Assembly: GCA_013290125.1 (NCBI GenBank)
Contig: JABCYQ010000014.1
Coordinates: 1 to 64,000, forward strand
Direction: 5' to 3'
Length of the DNA stretch: 64,000 nt
From: Vulcanimicrobiota bacterium
GTDB taxonomy: Bacteria > Vulcanimicrobiota > Vulcanimicrobiia > Eremiobacterales > Eremiobacteraceae
The notes under the pieces are model-generated. The model did not search any database. It was not told the origin of the DNA and saw only the letters and a program-made list of their open reading frames with translations. Made by a program: the position numbers and the translations under genes. Shown in pieces: positions 7,147 to 16,008 of this stretch. How positions within the stretch are numbered: position 1 is the first letter of the stretch; each line of letters starts with the position of its first letter.

Positions 7147-8190
7147 TCAGTCGCCGACGCCGGCGGCCGCCGCGGTCGGCATCACGTTTGCGAAGTTCTT
7201 TGCGAGCACCGTATAATCGGGCGCTTCGTATTCCTCGATGCGGCCATCGTCGCATAGTTGCGTCAGCGCCGGGTCGATCGGCAACTGCGCCAAAAGCGGC
7301 GCGCCGCTCTCGACGACGAGCTGCACGCCTTTGCTCGCACCGAAAAGTTCGAAGCGCTTGCCCGTCTCATGATCGGTGAAGTACGACATGTTCTCGACGA
7401 GACCGATGACGGGCACGTGCAACTGCTTCGCAAATTTCAGCGCTTTGCTGACGATCATCGTCGCGAGGCCTTGCGGCGTGCTCACCATCACGACGCCATC
7501 GACGGGAAGCGCCTGCAGAACTGTCAACGGCGCGTCCGACGTGCCCGGCGGAAGGTCGATGAGCAGATAGTCGAGAGCGCCCCACTCGAGATCGTTGTAG
7601 AACTGGCGGATCGCGTTCGACACCATCGGTCCGCGCCAGATCACGGCTTGGCTGTCGCTATCGAGGATCAGGTTCATCGACATGACTTGGATGCCGCTGC
7701 GCGACGCGGGCGGGTGCGGCTTCTTATCTTCACCTTGATACGGCCGGGCGGTGATGCCGAAGATCTTCGCCATGCTCGGTCCTGTGATGTCGGCGTCGAG
7801 GACGCCGACTTCGTAGCCCAGCCGTCGCAAGGCAACGGCAAGGAGACCCGTCACGAGCGATTTCCCCACGCCGCCCTTTCCCGACATGATAGCGACGACG
7901 TGTTTTATGCCGGGCTTTCTCGTTTTTGCAGGAGGCGGCACGGTCGCGTGGTCGTGCGCCGGCTTGGCGCGCGCCGGCGGAACCGTTCCGTCCGCGATGT
8001 AGCGCTGCAGATCCGACATCAACGCGTCGAGGTCCAGGCTATGGACGGCGGCTCCTTGACGTATCGTCTCACGCGTCGACACATGGCAACCGGCGCACGG
8101 GAGTCCATGCGCGCCGAACACGCGGTCCGACCCTGGATGCGATTCGACGACTTCGCGGATCGTGACGTCGGCTGAAAGGGGAGACTGCAT
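7147..8190 (-). CDS. Mrp/NBP35-type P-loop ATPase with N-terminal DUF1858-like domain
   Basis: 347 aa. Residues about 1-70 look like the DUF1858/ScdA-N redox-disulfide domain (GLPCAGCHVS). A Pro-rich linker leads to the ATPase with deviant Walker A SGKGGVGKS (about 103-111), Switch I (DADITGPS) and LIDLPPGTSD. Mrp proteins act as iron-sulfur scaffolds or carriers. The usual C-terminal CPxC after ENMSYF is absent here (TDHETGKR follows), so the conventional bridging cluster site is missing, and the N-terminal Cys pair may take its place. Confidence 0.87.
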   Translation of the reverse strand: MQSPLSADVTIREVVESHPGSDRVFGAHGLPCAGCHVSTRETIRQGAAVHSLDLDALMSDLQRYIADGTVPPARAKPAHDHATVPPPAKTRKPGIKHVVAIMSGKGGVGKSLVTGLLAVALRRLGYEVGVLDADITGPSMAKIFGITARPYQGEDKKPHPPASRSGIQVMSMNLILDSDSQAVIWRGPMVSNAIRQFYNDLEWGALDYLLIDLPPGTSDAPLTVLQALPVDGVVMVSTPQGLATMIVSKALKFAKQLHVPVIGLVENMSYFTDHETGKRFELFGASKGVQLVVESGAPLLAQLPIDPALTQLCDDGRIEEYEAPDYTVLAKNFANVMPTAAAAGVGD

Positions 8191-8338
8191 GTCTCGTTCT
8201 TCTAGCGTCCCGAAAAGGACCCTCCCCCTTGCTCGCGAAGCCCCGTCACATCTCGCATTCCTTCACTATTTCGACGGCTTGCCGCATCTCGCGTTAGCCC
8301 GACAATCCGTTTTCATTGCTAGGGGAGATTCCAAGACG

Positions 8339-9628
8339 ATGCTGCGCAACATCGGCGCTCCGCGCACGGCCTCAGCCGCTCTGCTCGTTCTCGCGTTTGC
8401 ACTCGCCGGGTGCTCGGGTTCCGGCTCCGGTTCCAATGCTACTTCTAACGGCACGGCCGGCGCGAGCGCCGGGGGCAACGCCGCCGGCGGCACCGTCATC
8501 AAGATCGGCGCCGACCTGCCGATCTCGGGCGCGGATGCCTCGGATGGCGTTCCAACCAAGCTGGGCGTCGAACTCGCGATCATCGACGCCAACAAGCAGA
8601 ACCTCGTGCCCGGATTCACCCTGCAGACGGACATCTTGGACGATGCGGTCAACGGCGTGCACAATCCGAGTCAAGGCGCGAAAAACGTACAATCGTTTGC
8701 GAGCGACGACGCGGTGCTCGGCATCGTCGGGCCGTTCAACAGCAACGTCGCGAAGGCGGAGATACCCCTGACCAACAGTTTGGGGATCGCGCTAATCAGC
8801 CCCGCCACCACAAACCCCGATCTCACGAAGGGCCCGAAAGCGCTAGAACTGCGCACGACCAATCCGCAGACGATCACGTTCTTCCGCGTGTGCGCGACTG
8901 ACGATATCCAAGGCCCGGTCGGTGCCGACTATGCCTATAACGACCGCCACCTGCGCAAAGCATACTTGATCGACGACAACGAGACATACGGCCGCGGCGT
9001 CGCGGACGCTTGGGGAGCGCAATTCATAAGCGATGGCGGCACCGTCCTCTCGCACGATCACATCACGAAGGGTCAGCAAGATTTCCATGCGCTGCTGACG
9101 CGCGCGGCGGGAGCCGCACCTGACGTCGTCTTTTACGGCGGCGTCACCGCGAACGGCGGCGGCCTGATCCGCAAGCAGATGAGCGAAAGCGGCATCGGCA
9201 ACGTCGCGTACTTCGGCGCCGACGGCGTGCGAAACGATCAATTCCTCACCGACGCCGGCGCCACCGCCGACAACGTCTACGCGACCGTCGCGGCGGTGAA
9301 CGCGAGCACGATACCCGCAGCGAAGCAGTTCCTGACAGACTACCAGACCCAGTTCAATCAACCGGTGGGCTCGTATTCGGCGGCCGGCTACACGGCGGCG
9401 ATGGTCTTGATCAAGGCCATCGGACTCGCGTCCAAAGCCGACGGCGGCAAGATGCCGACGCGCGCGGAAGTGCTCTCGCAGCTTCGCTCGATCAAGTCGT
9501 TCCAAAGCATCATGGGGCCGTTCGCATTCGATGCCAACGGCGATACCACGAATAAGATCATCTCGATCTGGGGCGCGCAAAAAGACAAGTGGGTGTTCTT
9601 GACTCAGCGGAAGTTCGCCGCCAAGTAA
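8339..9628 (+). CDS. LivK-type ABC transporter substrate-binding lipoprotein
   Basis: 429 aa. The ATG at 8339 has AGGGGAG about 11 nt upstream and opens a signal peptide with lipobox FALAGC followed by a Gly/Ser linker. The mature protein is a type-I periplasmic binding fold (DLPISGADASDGVPTKLGVELAI; GIVGPFNSNVAKAEIPLTNS). It captures branched-chain or other neutral amino acids for the permease that follows. First gene of a five-gene liv operon (8339-13155), with 6 nt to the next gene. The exact ligand cannot be read from sequence. Confidence 0.9.
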   Translation: MLRNIGAPRTASAALLVLAFALAGCSGSGSGSNATSNGTAGASAGGNAAGGTVIKIGADLPISGADASDGVPTKLGVELAIIDANKQNLVPGFTLQTDILDDAVNGVHNPSQGAKNVQSFASDDAVLGIVGPFNSNVAKAEIPLTNSLGIALISPATTNPDLTKGPKALELRTTNPQTITFFRVCATDDIQGPVGADYAYNDRHLRKAYLIDDNETYGRGVADAWGAQFISDGGTVLSHDHITKGQQDFHALLTRAAGAAPDVVFYGGVTANGGGLIRKQMSESGIGNVAYFGADGVRNDQFLTDAGATADNVYATVAAVNASTIPAAKQFLTDYQTQFNQPVGSYSAAGYTAAMVLIKAIGLASKADGGKMPTRAEVLSQLRSIKSFQSIMGPFAFDANGDTTNKIISIWGAQKDKWVFLTQRKFAAK

Positions 9629-9634
9629 CGCTTC

Positions 9635-10567
9635 GTGTTCGAGATCCATAACTGCGCGCCGCAGTTCATACAGCAACTCATAAACGGCGTCGCGCTAGGT
9701 GGTTTGTACGCGCTCATCGCGCTCGGCTACACGATGGTGTATGGCATCATCGAGCTGATCAACTTCGCACACGGCGACGTCTATACGCTTGGATCGTTCA
9801 TCTCGCTGTCGATCTTGGGCCTCATCCCGCTCGCGACGATCTCCAACCCCACGGTGCTCGGCCTGATCGCTTTGGCCGTCATCATCTTGGCGGCGCTGCT
9901 CTGCGGCATCATCGGCGTGCTGATAGAACGCCTCGCGTACCGGCGCCTGCGCAACGCGCCGCGCCTTGCGCCGCTGATCACAGCCATCGGCGTGTCGTTG
10001 ATCCTCGAGAACATCATGCAGATCTGGAAGGGCAACTCTGAGGTCTCGTTTCCTCAGTTCCTTCCCGATCACTGGCACCAGATCGGCGGGGTTCGATTCG
10101 ACGATCGCTCGCTGATGGTGGTCGTCGTCAGCCTCGTCTGCATGATCCTGCTCAACTTCTTCGTCTTCCACACGAAGCTCGGCAAAGCGATGCGCGCGAC
10201 GGCGCAGGACCGCGACGCAGCGCAATTGATGGGCATCAACGTCAACTCCACGATTGCCTGGACTTTTTTCATCGGTTCCGCGCTCGCGGGCGTGGCGGGC
10301 TTCATCTCAGGCATGTACTACGGCACGACGTTCTTCTTGAACGGCTATCAGGCCGGTCTGAAGGCGTTCACGGCGGCGGTGCTCGGCGGCATCGGCAATA
10401 TCACGGGCGCCATGCTCGGCGGTTTTGTCATCGGCATCATCGAGACGATGACGTCGGGCTGCATCTCCGATCAGTGGTCGGAAGTCGCGGTGTTCGCCAT
10501 TCTTATCTTGACGCTGGTCTTCCGGCCAAGCGGTCTGCTCGGCCAGCAGCTGCCGGAGAAAGTGTGA
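9635..10567 (+). CDS. livH: LivH-type branched-chain amino acid permease
   Basis: 310 aa, GTG start. An integral membrane protein with about eight hydrophobic segments and the family signature GGLYALIALGYTMVYGIIELINFAHGD at its N terminus (quoted parts: GYTMVYGII, NFAHGD). A cytoplasmic EAA-like loop, GKAMRATAQDRDAAQLMGIN, contacts the LivG/LivF ATPases. Lies between the binding protein and LivM. Confidence 0.92.
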   Translation: MFEIHNCAPQFIQQLINGVALGGLYALIALGYTMVYGIIELINFAHGDVYTLGSFISLSILGLIPLATISNPTVLGLIALAVIILAALLCGIIGVLIERLAYRRLRNAPRLAPLITAIGVSLILENIMQIWKGNSEVSFPQFLPDHWHQIGGVRFDDRSLMVVVVSLVCMILLNFFVFHTKLGKAMRATAQDRDAAQLMGINVNSTIAWTFFIGSALAGVAGFISGMYYGTTFFLNGYQAGLKAFTAAVLGGIGNITGAMLGGFVIGIIETMTSGCISDQWSEVAVFAILILTLVFRPSGLLGQQLPEKV

Positions 10568-10574
10568 GGAGCGC

Positions 10575-11678
10575 GTGCTGAACAGCCTCGTCACGTGGCT
10601 GCCGTTCGGCCTTTCGCGCTACACTGGCCGGCAGGTGCTGTTCGGCGGATTCATCGTCCTCGCACTCCTGCTGCTGCCGATCGTCGACTCGAACAGCTCG
10701 CACGTCTCCGCGGTCGCCGACGCCGGTTATATCCTGCTGTTGGCTTTTGGCTTGAACATCATCGTCGGCTACACCGGGCTTCTCGCTCTCGGTTTCGCCG
10801 CGTTCTTCGCGATCGGCGCCTACACGTACGCATTCGTCGCATCACCGCAGCTCGCAAGCCCTGCGCACCCGGATGGCTACCACGTCTCGTTCTGGCTCAT
10901 GCTGCTCGTCAGCGCAGCCGTGGCCGCCGCGTTCGGCGTGATCCTCGGGGCGCCGACCTTGCGGCTGCGCGGCGACTATCTCGCAATCGTCACGCTCGGG
11001 TTCGGCGAGATCGTGCCCCAGCTGTTCCAGAATCTCGACAAGTGGACCGGCGGCCCGGATGGCATCGCGGCCGTGGACCAGCCCGTGCTCTTCAACTACC
11101 ACTTCGGCTTCAATCCGACGCCGTACTATTATCTCTACATGGCCGTGATCTGCATCTGCCTGGTCTTGCTCGCGAACTTGCGCAACTCCAGGCTCGGACG
11201 CGCGTGGATGGCGATCCGCGAAGACGAGCTCGCGGCCGAGCACATGGGCATCAATACGATGACGGCCAAACTTCTCGCGTTTTCGATGGGCGCGGCGTTT
11301 GCGGGTGTGGCCGGAGTCATCTATGCGGCGAAACTGAGCACGATCAGCCCAAGCGGTTTTGACTTCAACATGTCGATCATGATCCTGGCGGCGATCGTGC
11401 TCGGCGGCATGGGCAATCTTTCCGGCGTGTTGCTCGGCGGGTCCATCGTCGCGATGCTCAACTTCCTGATCCTGCCACAGGCGTCGAACTGGGCGCACGC
11501 GATCGGCGCGAGCGTTCACAGCACATTTCTCATGAACGTGGACCTCACGCAATATCGCTTCATGTTATACGGCATCATCCTCGTGCTGGTCATGTTGTTC
11601 AGACCGGAGGGCCTGATCCCGAGCGCTACCGTTCGCGCAGAACTGCGCGAAAGCATGAAGAGCCCGGAGGTGGCGTGA
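10575..11678 (+). CDS. livM: LivM-type branched-chain amino acid permease
   Basis: 367 aa, GTG start with GAGGA just upstream. About ten hydrophobic segments. The family signature GFGEIVPQLFQNLDKWTGG and the ATPase-contact loop RLGRAWMAIREDELAAEHMG are present. It pairs with LivH to form the transmembrane channel. Its TGA overlaps the livG ATG as ATGA. Confidence 0.92.
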   Translation: MLNSLVTWLPFGLSRYTGRQVLFGGFIVLALLLLPIVDSNSSHVSAVADAGYILLLAFGLNIIVGYTGLLALGFAAFFAIGAYTYAFVASPQLASPAHPDGYHVSFWLMLLVSAAVAAAFGVILGAPTLRLRGDYLAIVTLGFGEIVPQLFQNLDKWTGGPDGIAAVDQPVLFNYHFGFNPTPYYYLYMAVICICLVLLANLRNSRLGRAWMAIREDELAAEHMGINTMTAKLLAFSMGAAFAGVAGVIYAAKLSTISPSGFDFNMSIMILAAIVLGGMGNLSGVLLGGSIVAMLNFLILPQASNWAHAIGASVHSTFLMNVDLTQYRFMLYGIILVLVMLFRPEGLIPSATVRAELRESMKSPEVA

Positions 11679-12439
11679 TGGCGCTCCTCTCGCTGCAGGG
11701 CGTGACCAAATCGTTCGGTGGACTGACGGCGGTCAAAAACCTAACGTTCGACGTCGAAGCCGGCGCGATCATAAGCCTGATCGGTCCGAACGGCGCGGGC
11801 AAATCCACCGTCTTCAATCTCATCACGGGCATCTACATGCCGTCCTCTGGTTCGATCGTCTTCGACGAGCACGCCATCGAGGGCCTGAAACCGCACTCAG
11901 TCGCAGCGCGCGGCATCTTGCGCACGTTCCAGAACATCCGCCTCTTCTCGCACATGACCGTGCTCGAGAACGTGCTCGTCGGCCGGCATGCGCGCATGCG
12001 CTCGGCCGCGTGGGACTGCGCGTTCCGCACGCCGTTCGCGCAAAAAGAGGAGCGCAGTTCCGACGCAGCCGCGATGGAACTGCTCGAGTGGATCGGCCTA
12101 TCGCGCTTCGCGACGGAGTGGGCGCGCAATCTTCCGTACGGCATGCAGCGGCGGCTCGAGATCGCGCGCGCGCTGGCGTCCGAACCGAAGCTGCTGCTGC
12201 TCGATGAACCGGCGGCGGGCACGAATCCGGCCGAGAAAATCGGTCTCATGAAGCTTGTGCAGTCGATCCGCGACCGCGGCGTGACCGTACTGCTCATCGA
12301 ACACGACATGAAACTGGTCATGGGCATCTCGGACTACGTCCACGTCCTCGACTACGGTGAAGAGATCGCGCACGGCAAACCCGATGCCGTGCGCCACGAT
12401 CAGCGCGTCATCGAAGCTTATCTCGGAAAAGGCGCATGA
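11678..12439 (+). CDS. livG: LivG-type ABC transporter ATPase
   Basis: 253 aa. Walker A GPNGAGKST, the LivG form of the signature motif (PYGMQRRLEIARALA), Walker B LLLLDEPAAG and the switch His (LIEHDM) are all intact. The ATG at 11678 is preferred over the GTG one codon earlier because GGAGG lies 7 nt before it and it overlaps the livM stop. Hydrolyses ATP to drive amino-acid uptake. Confidence 0.93.
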   Translation: MALLSLQGVTKSFGGLTAVKNLTFDVEAGAIISLIGPNGAGKSTVFNLITGIYMPSSGSIVFDEHAIEGLKPHSVAARGILRTFQNIRLFSHMTVLENVLVGRHARMRSAAWDCAFRTPFAQKEERSSDAAAMELLEWIGLSRFATEWARNLPYGMQRRLEIARALASEPKLLLLDEPAAGTNPAEKIGLMKLVQSIRDRGVTVLLIEHDMKLVMGISDYVHVLDYGEEIAHGKPDAVRHDQRVIEAYLGKGA

Positions 12440-13155
12440 CGCAGCCCGTTCTCGCGTTGTCCGGCATCGAGACCTACTACGGGCGCATCCAGGCTTTGCG
12501 CGGCGTGACCCTCGATGTCAACGAAGGCGAGATCGTCGCGCTCATCGGCGCGAACGGAGCCGGCAAGACCACGACGCTGCGCACGATTTCCGGACTCCTG
12601 AAGCCTGCGCGCGGAAGCGTTCGTTTCCGGGGCGAGGATCTGGCGCCGTATTCAGCCGATGCGATCGTGCGCATGGGCGTCGTGCACTCGCCCGAGGGAC
12701 GGCGAATTTTTCCGCGCATGAGCGTGCGCGAGAATCTCGAGCTTGGGGCGTTCGCGCGCACCGACGGATCTGGGATCAAGAACGATCTCGCGGAAGTGCT
12801 CGCGCTCTTCCCGCGATTGAGCGAACGCATGACGCAGCGCGGCGGTACGCTCTCCGGGGGCGAGCAGCAGATGCTCGCGATCGCGCGCGCGCTCATGTCG
12901 CAGCCGAAGGTCCTGTTGCTCGACGAACCGTCGATGGGTTTGTCGCCGATCCTCGTGGACACGATCTTCTCGGTGATCCGCGACATCAACAAACGCGGCG
13001 TGACGATCCTGCTCATCGAACAGAACGCGCGCAAGGCGCTGCAAGTGGCGTCGCGCGGCTACGTGCTCGAAACGGGTGCGATCGTGAAGGCCGGCACGGC
13101 TAACGCGTTGCTCAACGACGACGACGTGCGAAAGGCATACCTCGGCGAAGACTGA
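12436..13155 (+). CDS. livF: LivF-type ABC transporter ATPase
   Basis: 239 aa. Walker A GANGAGKTT, signature LSGGEQQMLAIARAL, Walker B LLLDEPSMGL and switch LIEQNAR are present. The start overlaps the livG stop by 4 bp. Last gene of the liv operon; a REP-like hairpin lies 31 bp after its stop. Confidence 0.93.
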   Translation: MTQPVLALSGIETYYGRIQALRGVTLDVNEGEIVALIGANGAGKTTTLRTISGLLKPARGSVRFRGEDLAPYSADAIVRMGVVHSPEGRRIFPRMSVRENLELGAFARTDGSGIKNDLAEVLALFPRLSERMTQRGGTLSGGEQQMLAIARALMSQPKVLLLDEPSMGLSPILVDTIFSVIRDINKRGVTILLIEQNARKALQVASRGYVLETGAIVKAGTANALLNDDDVRKAYLGED

Positions 13156-13185
13156 TTATTCCGATCTGTAAATTTAGGGGCCGTC

Positions 13186-13213
13186 TGAAGGGGCCGACTT
13201 TATGTCGGCCCTC
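13186..13213. repeat. REP-like palindrome, single copy (locus 2)
   Basis: One copy of TGAAGGGGCCGAC-TTTAT-GTCGGCCC sits between the convergent ends of livF and the XRE regulator gene. The hairpin could act as a bidirectional terminator or mRNA stabiliser. Confidence 0.85.
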
Positions 13214-13214
13214 G

Positions 13215-13448
13215 TCAATCGTCCTTCGAATTCAGATCCGCGTCATCCCGATCGTACTCGAGGATATCTCCCGGTGTACACTCGAGCACGAGGCAGAGCT
13301 TTGACAGCGTGTCGAATCTCATGCCCCGTACCTTGCCCGTGCGCAACAAGCTGAGTTGGGTTTCCGAAAGGCCGATCTTCTCGGCTACATCGCGGGCGCG
13401 CAGCTTGCGCCGCGCCAGCATGACATCTAACGTGACGCGCACCGGCAT
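13215..13448 (-). CDS. XRE-family helix-turn-helix regulator (YozG-like)
   Basis: 77 aa, nearly all one HTH_XRE domain: MLARRKLRARDVAEKIGLSE, recognition helix QLSLLRTGKVRGM, then FDTLSKLCLVLECTPGDIL. The CxPGDIL ending is typical of the YozG-type group that pairs with DUF2975 membrane proteins. Its ATG overlaps the TGA of the DUF2975 gene (ATGA), so the two are coupled. A likely self-operator of three ACTTTAAGT sites lies upstream of the pair. Confidence 0.9.
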   Translation of the reverse strand: MPVRVTLDVMLARRKLRARDVAEKIGLSETQLSLLRTGKVRGMRFDTLSKLCLVLECTPGDILEYDRDDADLNSKDD

Positions 13449-13924
13449 CAGACGAACTGATCCAATTTCGATTGCAGCTTCTGTCCTTGCCGCGCGAGCA
13501 GGATGAGCACGAGCCCGACTAGAGCAAGGGTGACGTTCTCGACGTCGAGATCCATTCTGACGCCGCGCATCTCGCTGAACCCGTTGCCGAATAGATAGAT
13601 GAGGCTTGGCTGCACGACCGCGGCGGCAAACGCGCCGAGCATGAGACAACCTCCGATGTTTTTAAGCCCGCATACCACGGCGGGGCCGAACGCGTCGCCA
13701 CGATCCATGCGGACGATGGCCTCAGACGCCGCCCAGAGCGCCCACAAGTAGAAGGCGGGCGCAAGCAGGCTGACCCAGTACACTGGGGTCATCATGACTT
13801 TGCTGCCGCCCTCGAGATGAAGAAGCTCAGGCGCGCCCAGATTCGCGAAGAACAGCGAGAGCCCGAGCGCCAGGGCCATGAATCGGGTTAGCAAGGCTGC
13901 AAAGGGGACGGATGGTCTGGGCAC
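13448..13924 (-). CDS. DUF2975-family membrane protein
   Basis: 158 aa from a GTG preceded by AGGAG at 6-7 nt spacing. Four predicted membrane helices (about residues 9-30, 45-65, 85-110, 130-150) with little outside the membrane. DUF2975 proteins are usually cotranscribed with a small XRE regulator, as here, and may sense a membrane signal or sequester the regulator; that role is inferred from context only. Confidence 0.82.
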   Translation of the reverse strand: MPRPSVPFAALLTRFMALALGLSLFFANLGAPELLHLEGGSKVMMTPVYWVSLLAPAFYLWALWAASEAIVRMDRGDAFGPAVVCGLKNIGGCLMLGAFAAAVVQPSLIYLFGNGFSEMRGVRMDLDVENVTLALVGLVLILLARQGQKLQSKLDQFV

Positions 13925-13941
13925 TGAAATCTCCTGCTTAA

Positions 13942-13992
13942 ACTTTAAGTTATTTATATACAACACAGTTTACTTTAAGTACTACTTAAAGT
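13942..13992 (-). promoter_or_regulatory. Operator/promoter region of the DUF2975-XRE operon
   Basis: Three copies of ACTTTAAGT or its inverse occur at 13942-13950, 13972-13980 and 13984-13992. The last two form a 21-bp near-perfect palindrome (one mismatch, at the centre). The 60 bp around them are strikingly AT-rich for this genome and include TATATA/TATAAA as a possible -10. The position, just upstream of the operon start, suits autoregulation by the XRE protein. Confidence 0.7.
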
Positions 13993-14048
13993 CAAGCCCG
14001 ATTTCGGCCGGCTGTATAGGGAGCACCGCTTTCCCGCGCGGTCGTTAC

Positions 14049-14150
14049 CTGGGCCGACTAGCGTCGGCTCCTTCAGAGAAACGGCCAGGGCCGACATAAA
14101 GTCGGCCCCTTCAGGCTGTCGGCCCCTTCAGGCTGTCGGCCCCTTCAGAG
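14049..14150. repeat. REP-like cluster (locus 3), partly degenerate
   Basis: Holds one variant inverted unit (GGGCCGACTAGCGTCGGCTC, about 14050-14075), one full inverted unit (about 14085-14113), then two direct 17-bp half units (GGCTGTCGGCCCCTTCA). All point toward the beta-propeller gene end. The repeated half units suggest slippage or stepwise decay. Confidence 0.8.
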
Positions 14151-14171
14151 AATCGCCAGCCGGGGAGCGAG

Positions 14172-15161
14172 CTATGGTGGGGTCAGCTGCATGATGAAGT
14201 CGGTCTGACTGCCGCCGTACGAGATCCAGACCGCATGCGTGGACGGATCCACGGCCACCGTGTGCGCGTGTTCGGGCACGATCACATCCGGCAGCGCGAC
14301 GAGTCCAGTCGTCGTCTCCTGGACGACAGAGAGCAAGCCGGTACCGCTCGCGCAGTACACGCGCTGCGTTCCCGGATCGAATGCGATTTGATCCACACGC
14401 GGCGCGATCGGCGCCTGGCCCATGATCGCTCCCGACTTCATATCCATCATCACGAGTATCCCGTTTGATCCTGCGATGAACATGCGCGCCGCCGCCGAGT
14501 CGATCGCCTGGCCGTGCGGCGTGGTCGCCGGCAGCGTCGACCACGTCGCAGTCACGGCATTGGTCGCCGGATCGATGACGAGCACCGCATTCGTTGAGAC
14601 GATGTTCTGATACAGCTTGTCGGTGCCCGGATCGTAGTTCAGATACTCGGGATCTTGCGGAATCGTGATCACCGGTCCAGGTTTGTTCGTGCGGCCGCTC
14701 ACGGTGAAGATACGAGTCCCTGCGTCTTCGTCGACGTAGACCGTGTTGTTCTTCGGATCGAAAGCCATCGCGTCGCCCGGCCCGGGCGTCAACGGTCTGT
14801 CGTTGAGCACGAGATTGTCGCGGTCCACGACAGCCACCACGCCTTCGACGGTGCTGACGAAATATTTGCGGTCCTTGACGTCGATCGCGATGCCGTGGGC
14901 CGATCCGACGTTCACCTGACGCAGCAACGCGCCGGTGTCGAGGTTGAAGACGTCCATCGACTTCGATCCCGTGTGCGCGACGAGCAGATAGCGCCGCGCG
15001 GCGTCCACGTACATATAGTCGAACGACCCAGGCGAGCGAGGCACGGCGATCGCGGGCTTGGCGATGAGCGGAGCGGGCGAAGCGTCTGCACGAGCCGTCT
15101 GCGGTGCGGCTGCGAAAACGAAGCAAAGCGCGATTGGGGCAATGAGCCAGTGACGACGCAT
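14172..15161 (-). CDS. Secreted YncE/YVTN-type beta-propeller protein
   Basis: 329 aa with an N-terminal signal peptide (cleavage after about ADA, residue 27). The rest is seven-bladed propeller sequence with repeats of the type VDAARRYLLVAH, IDVKDRKYFVS, FDPKNNTVYV, YDPGTDKLYQN and FDPGTQRVYCASG. Such proteins scaffold binding in the periplasm or bind DNA or cofactors; no catalytic residues are evident. Starts 10 nt after the methyltransferase gene and is the last member of a six-gene minus-strand run. Confidence 0.82.
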   Translation of the reverse strand: MRRHWLIAPIALCFVFAAAPQTARADASPAPLIAKPAIAVPRSPGSFDYMYVDAARRYLLVAHTGSKSMDVFNLDTGALLRQVNVGSAHGIAIDVKDRKYFVSTVEGVVAVVDRDNLVLNDRPLTPGPGDAMAFDPKNNTVYVDEDAGTRIFTVSGRTNKPGPVITIPQDPEYLNYDPGTDKLYQNIVSTNAVLVIDPATNAVTATWSTLPATTPHGQAIDSAAARMFIAGSNGILVMMDMKSGAIMGQAPIAPRVDQIAFDPGTQRVYCASGTGLLSVVQETTTGLVALPDVIVPEHAHTVAVDPSTHAVWISYGGSQTDFIMQLTPP

Positions 15162-15171
15162 GTGGTCGCTC

Positions 15172-16008
15172 CTATCCGGTTTTGACGCCGACGCCGATGC
15201 CGTCGCCGACGGGCAAGATCACGGCGCGCAGCGATGGGTGTGACAAGAAACGCGCGTTAAACCTTCTGATGCCGACGGTGGCGGGATCATCGTCGTTCGA
15301 AGGAACGGTGGAGGCGCGGTGGCTCCAAACCAGATTGTCTGCTACGACAAGGCCGCCCGTCCTGACATTCGGCAGCACCGCTTCCAAGTAGTCCGCATAT
15401 TCGGTCTTCACCGCGTCGATAAAGACAATATCGAAGCGGCGGTCGCCGAGATCCGCGATGACGGCGAGCGCAGGCCGTTCCACTATCTCGATCCGCTCCG
15501 CAACGCCGGCCTCGGCGAATAGCGCACGCGCGGTTACCGCTCTGCCGTTATCCGGTTCGACCGTGACGATCGAGGCGCCGTCAAACGCCTGCGCCATCCA
15601 CAGAGCCGAGTAGCCGTTCGCGGTCCCCAATTCGAGGATGTCCCTCGGCTTCGCCAGCGACACGAGGAGAGCGAGCAGCCTCGCGCTCGCGACATCTAAC
15701 AGCGGGATCGAGTCGCGCTCGCATTCCACTTTTGTCCGCTGGAGCAGCGGAGACAATTTCGAACTCAGCGATTCGATGTAGGCGTCATCGCGCGCGACGT
15801 CGCTTTGTACGGGTTCCGACGCGGCGGCGATCGCAGGGCGCAGAGCGGCCATGAGTTCGGCGGCGCGGCGCGCGCCGCTAGCAAGCGTCGCGAACGTCGC
15901 GCGATCGTCGTCCGCCTTCGACCGCCTCTCGCCGAGTTCGGCGCCGACCAGAATGCCGCCCACCGCGTTCGACAGATCGTGGAAATTTTCGCGAGGTGTC
16001 CGCGTCAC
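15172..16008 (-). CDS. Histidine-kinase-like DHp domain fused to class I O-methyltransferase
   Basis: 278 aa from a GTG that overlaps the oxidoreductase stop (GTGA). Residues about 8-60 resemble a histidine-kinase dimerisation domain: NFHDLSNAVGGILVGAELG has the HDxxN phospho-acceptor pattern, and RRAAELMAALRP fits its second helix. No ATP-binding kinase domain follows. Residues about 80-278 are a caffeoyl-CoA/catechol-type O-methyltransferase: ILELGTANGYSALWMA (SAM motif I), VTVEPD, FDIVFIDAVKTEYADY and VVADNLVW. It may be a methyltransferase dimerised or regulated through a phosphorylatable His. Substrate unknown. Confidence 0.82.
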   Translation of the reverse strand: MTRTPRENFHDLSNAVGGILVGAELGERRSKADDDRATFATLASGARRAAELMAALRPAIAAASEPVQSDVARDDAYIESLSSKLSPLLQRTKVECERDSIPLLDVASARLLALLVSLAKPRDILELGTANGYSALWMAQAFDGASIVTVEPDNGRAVTARALFAEAGVAERIEIVERPALAVIADLGDRRFDIVFIDAVKTEYADYLEAVLPNVRTGGLVVADNLVWSHRASTVPSNDDDPATVGIRRFNARFLSHPSLRAVILPVGDGIGVGVKTG

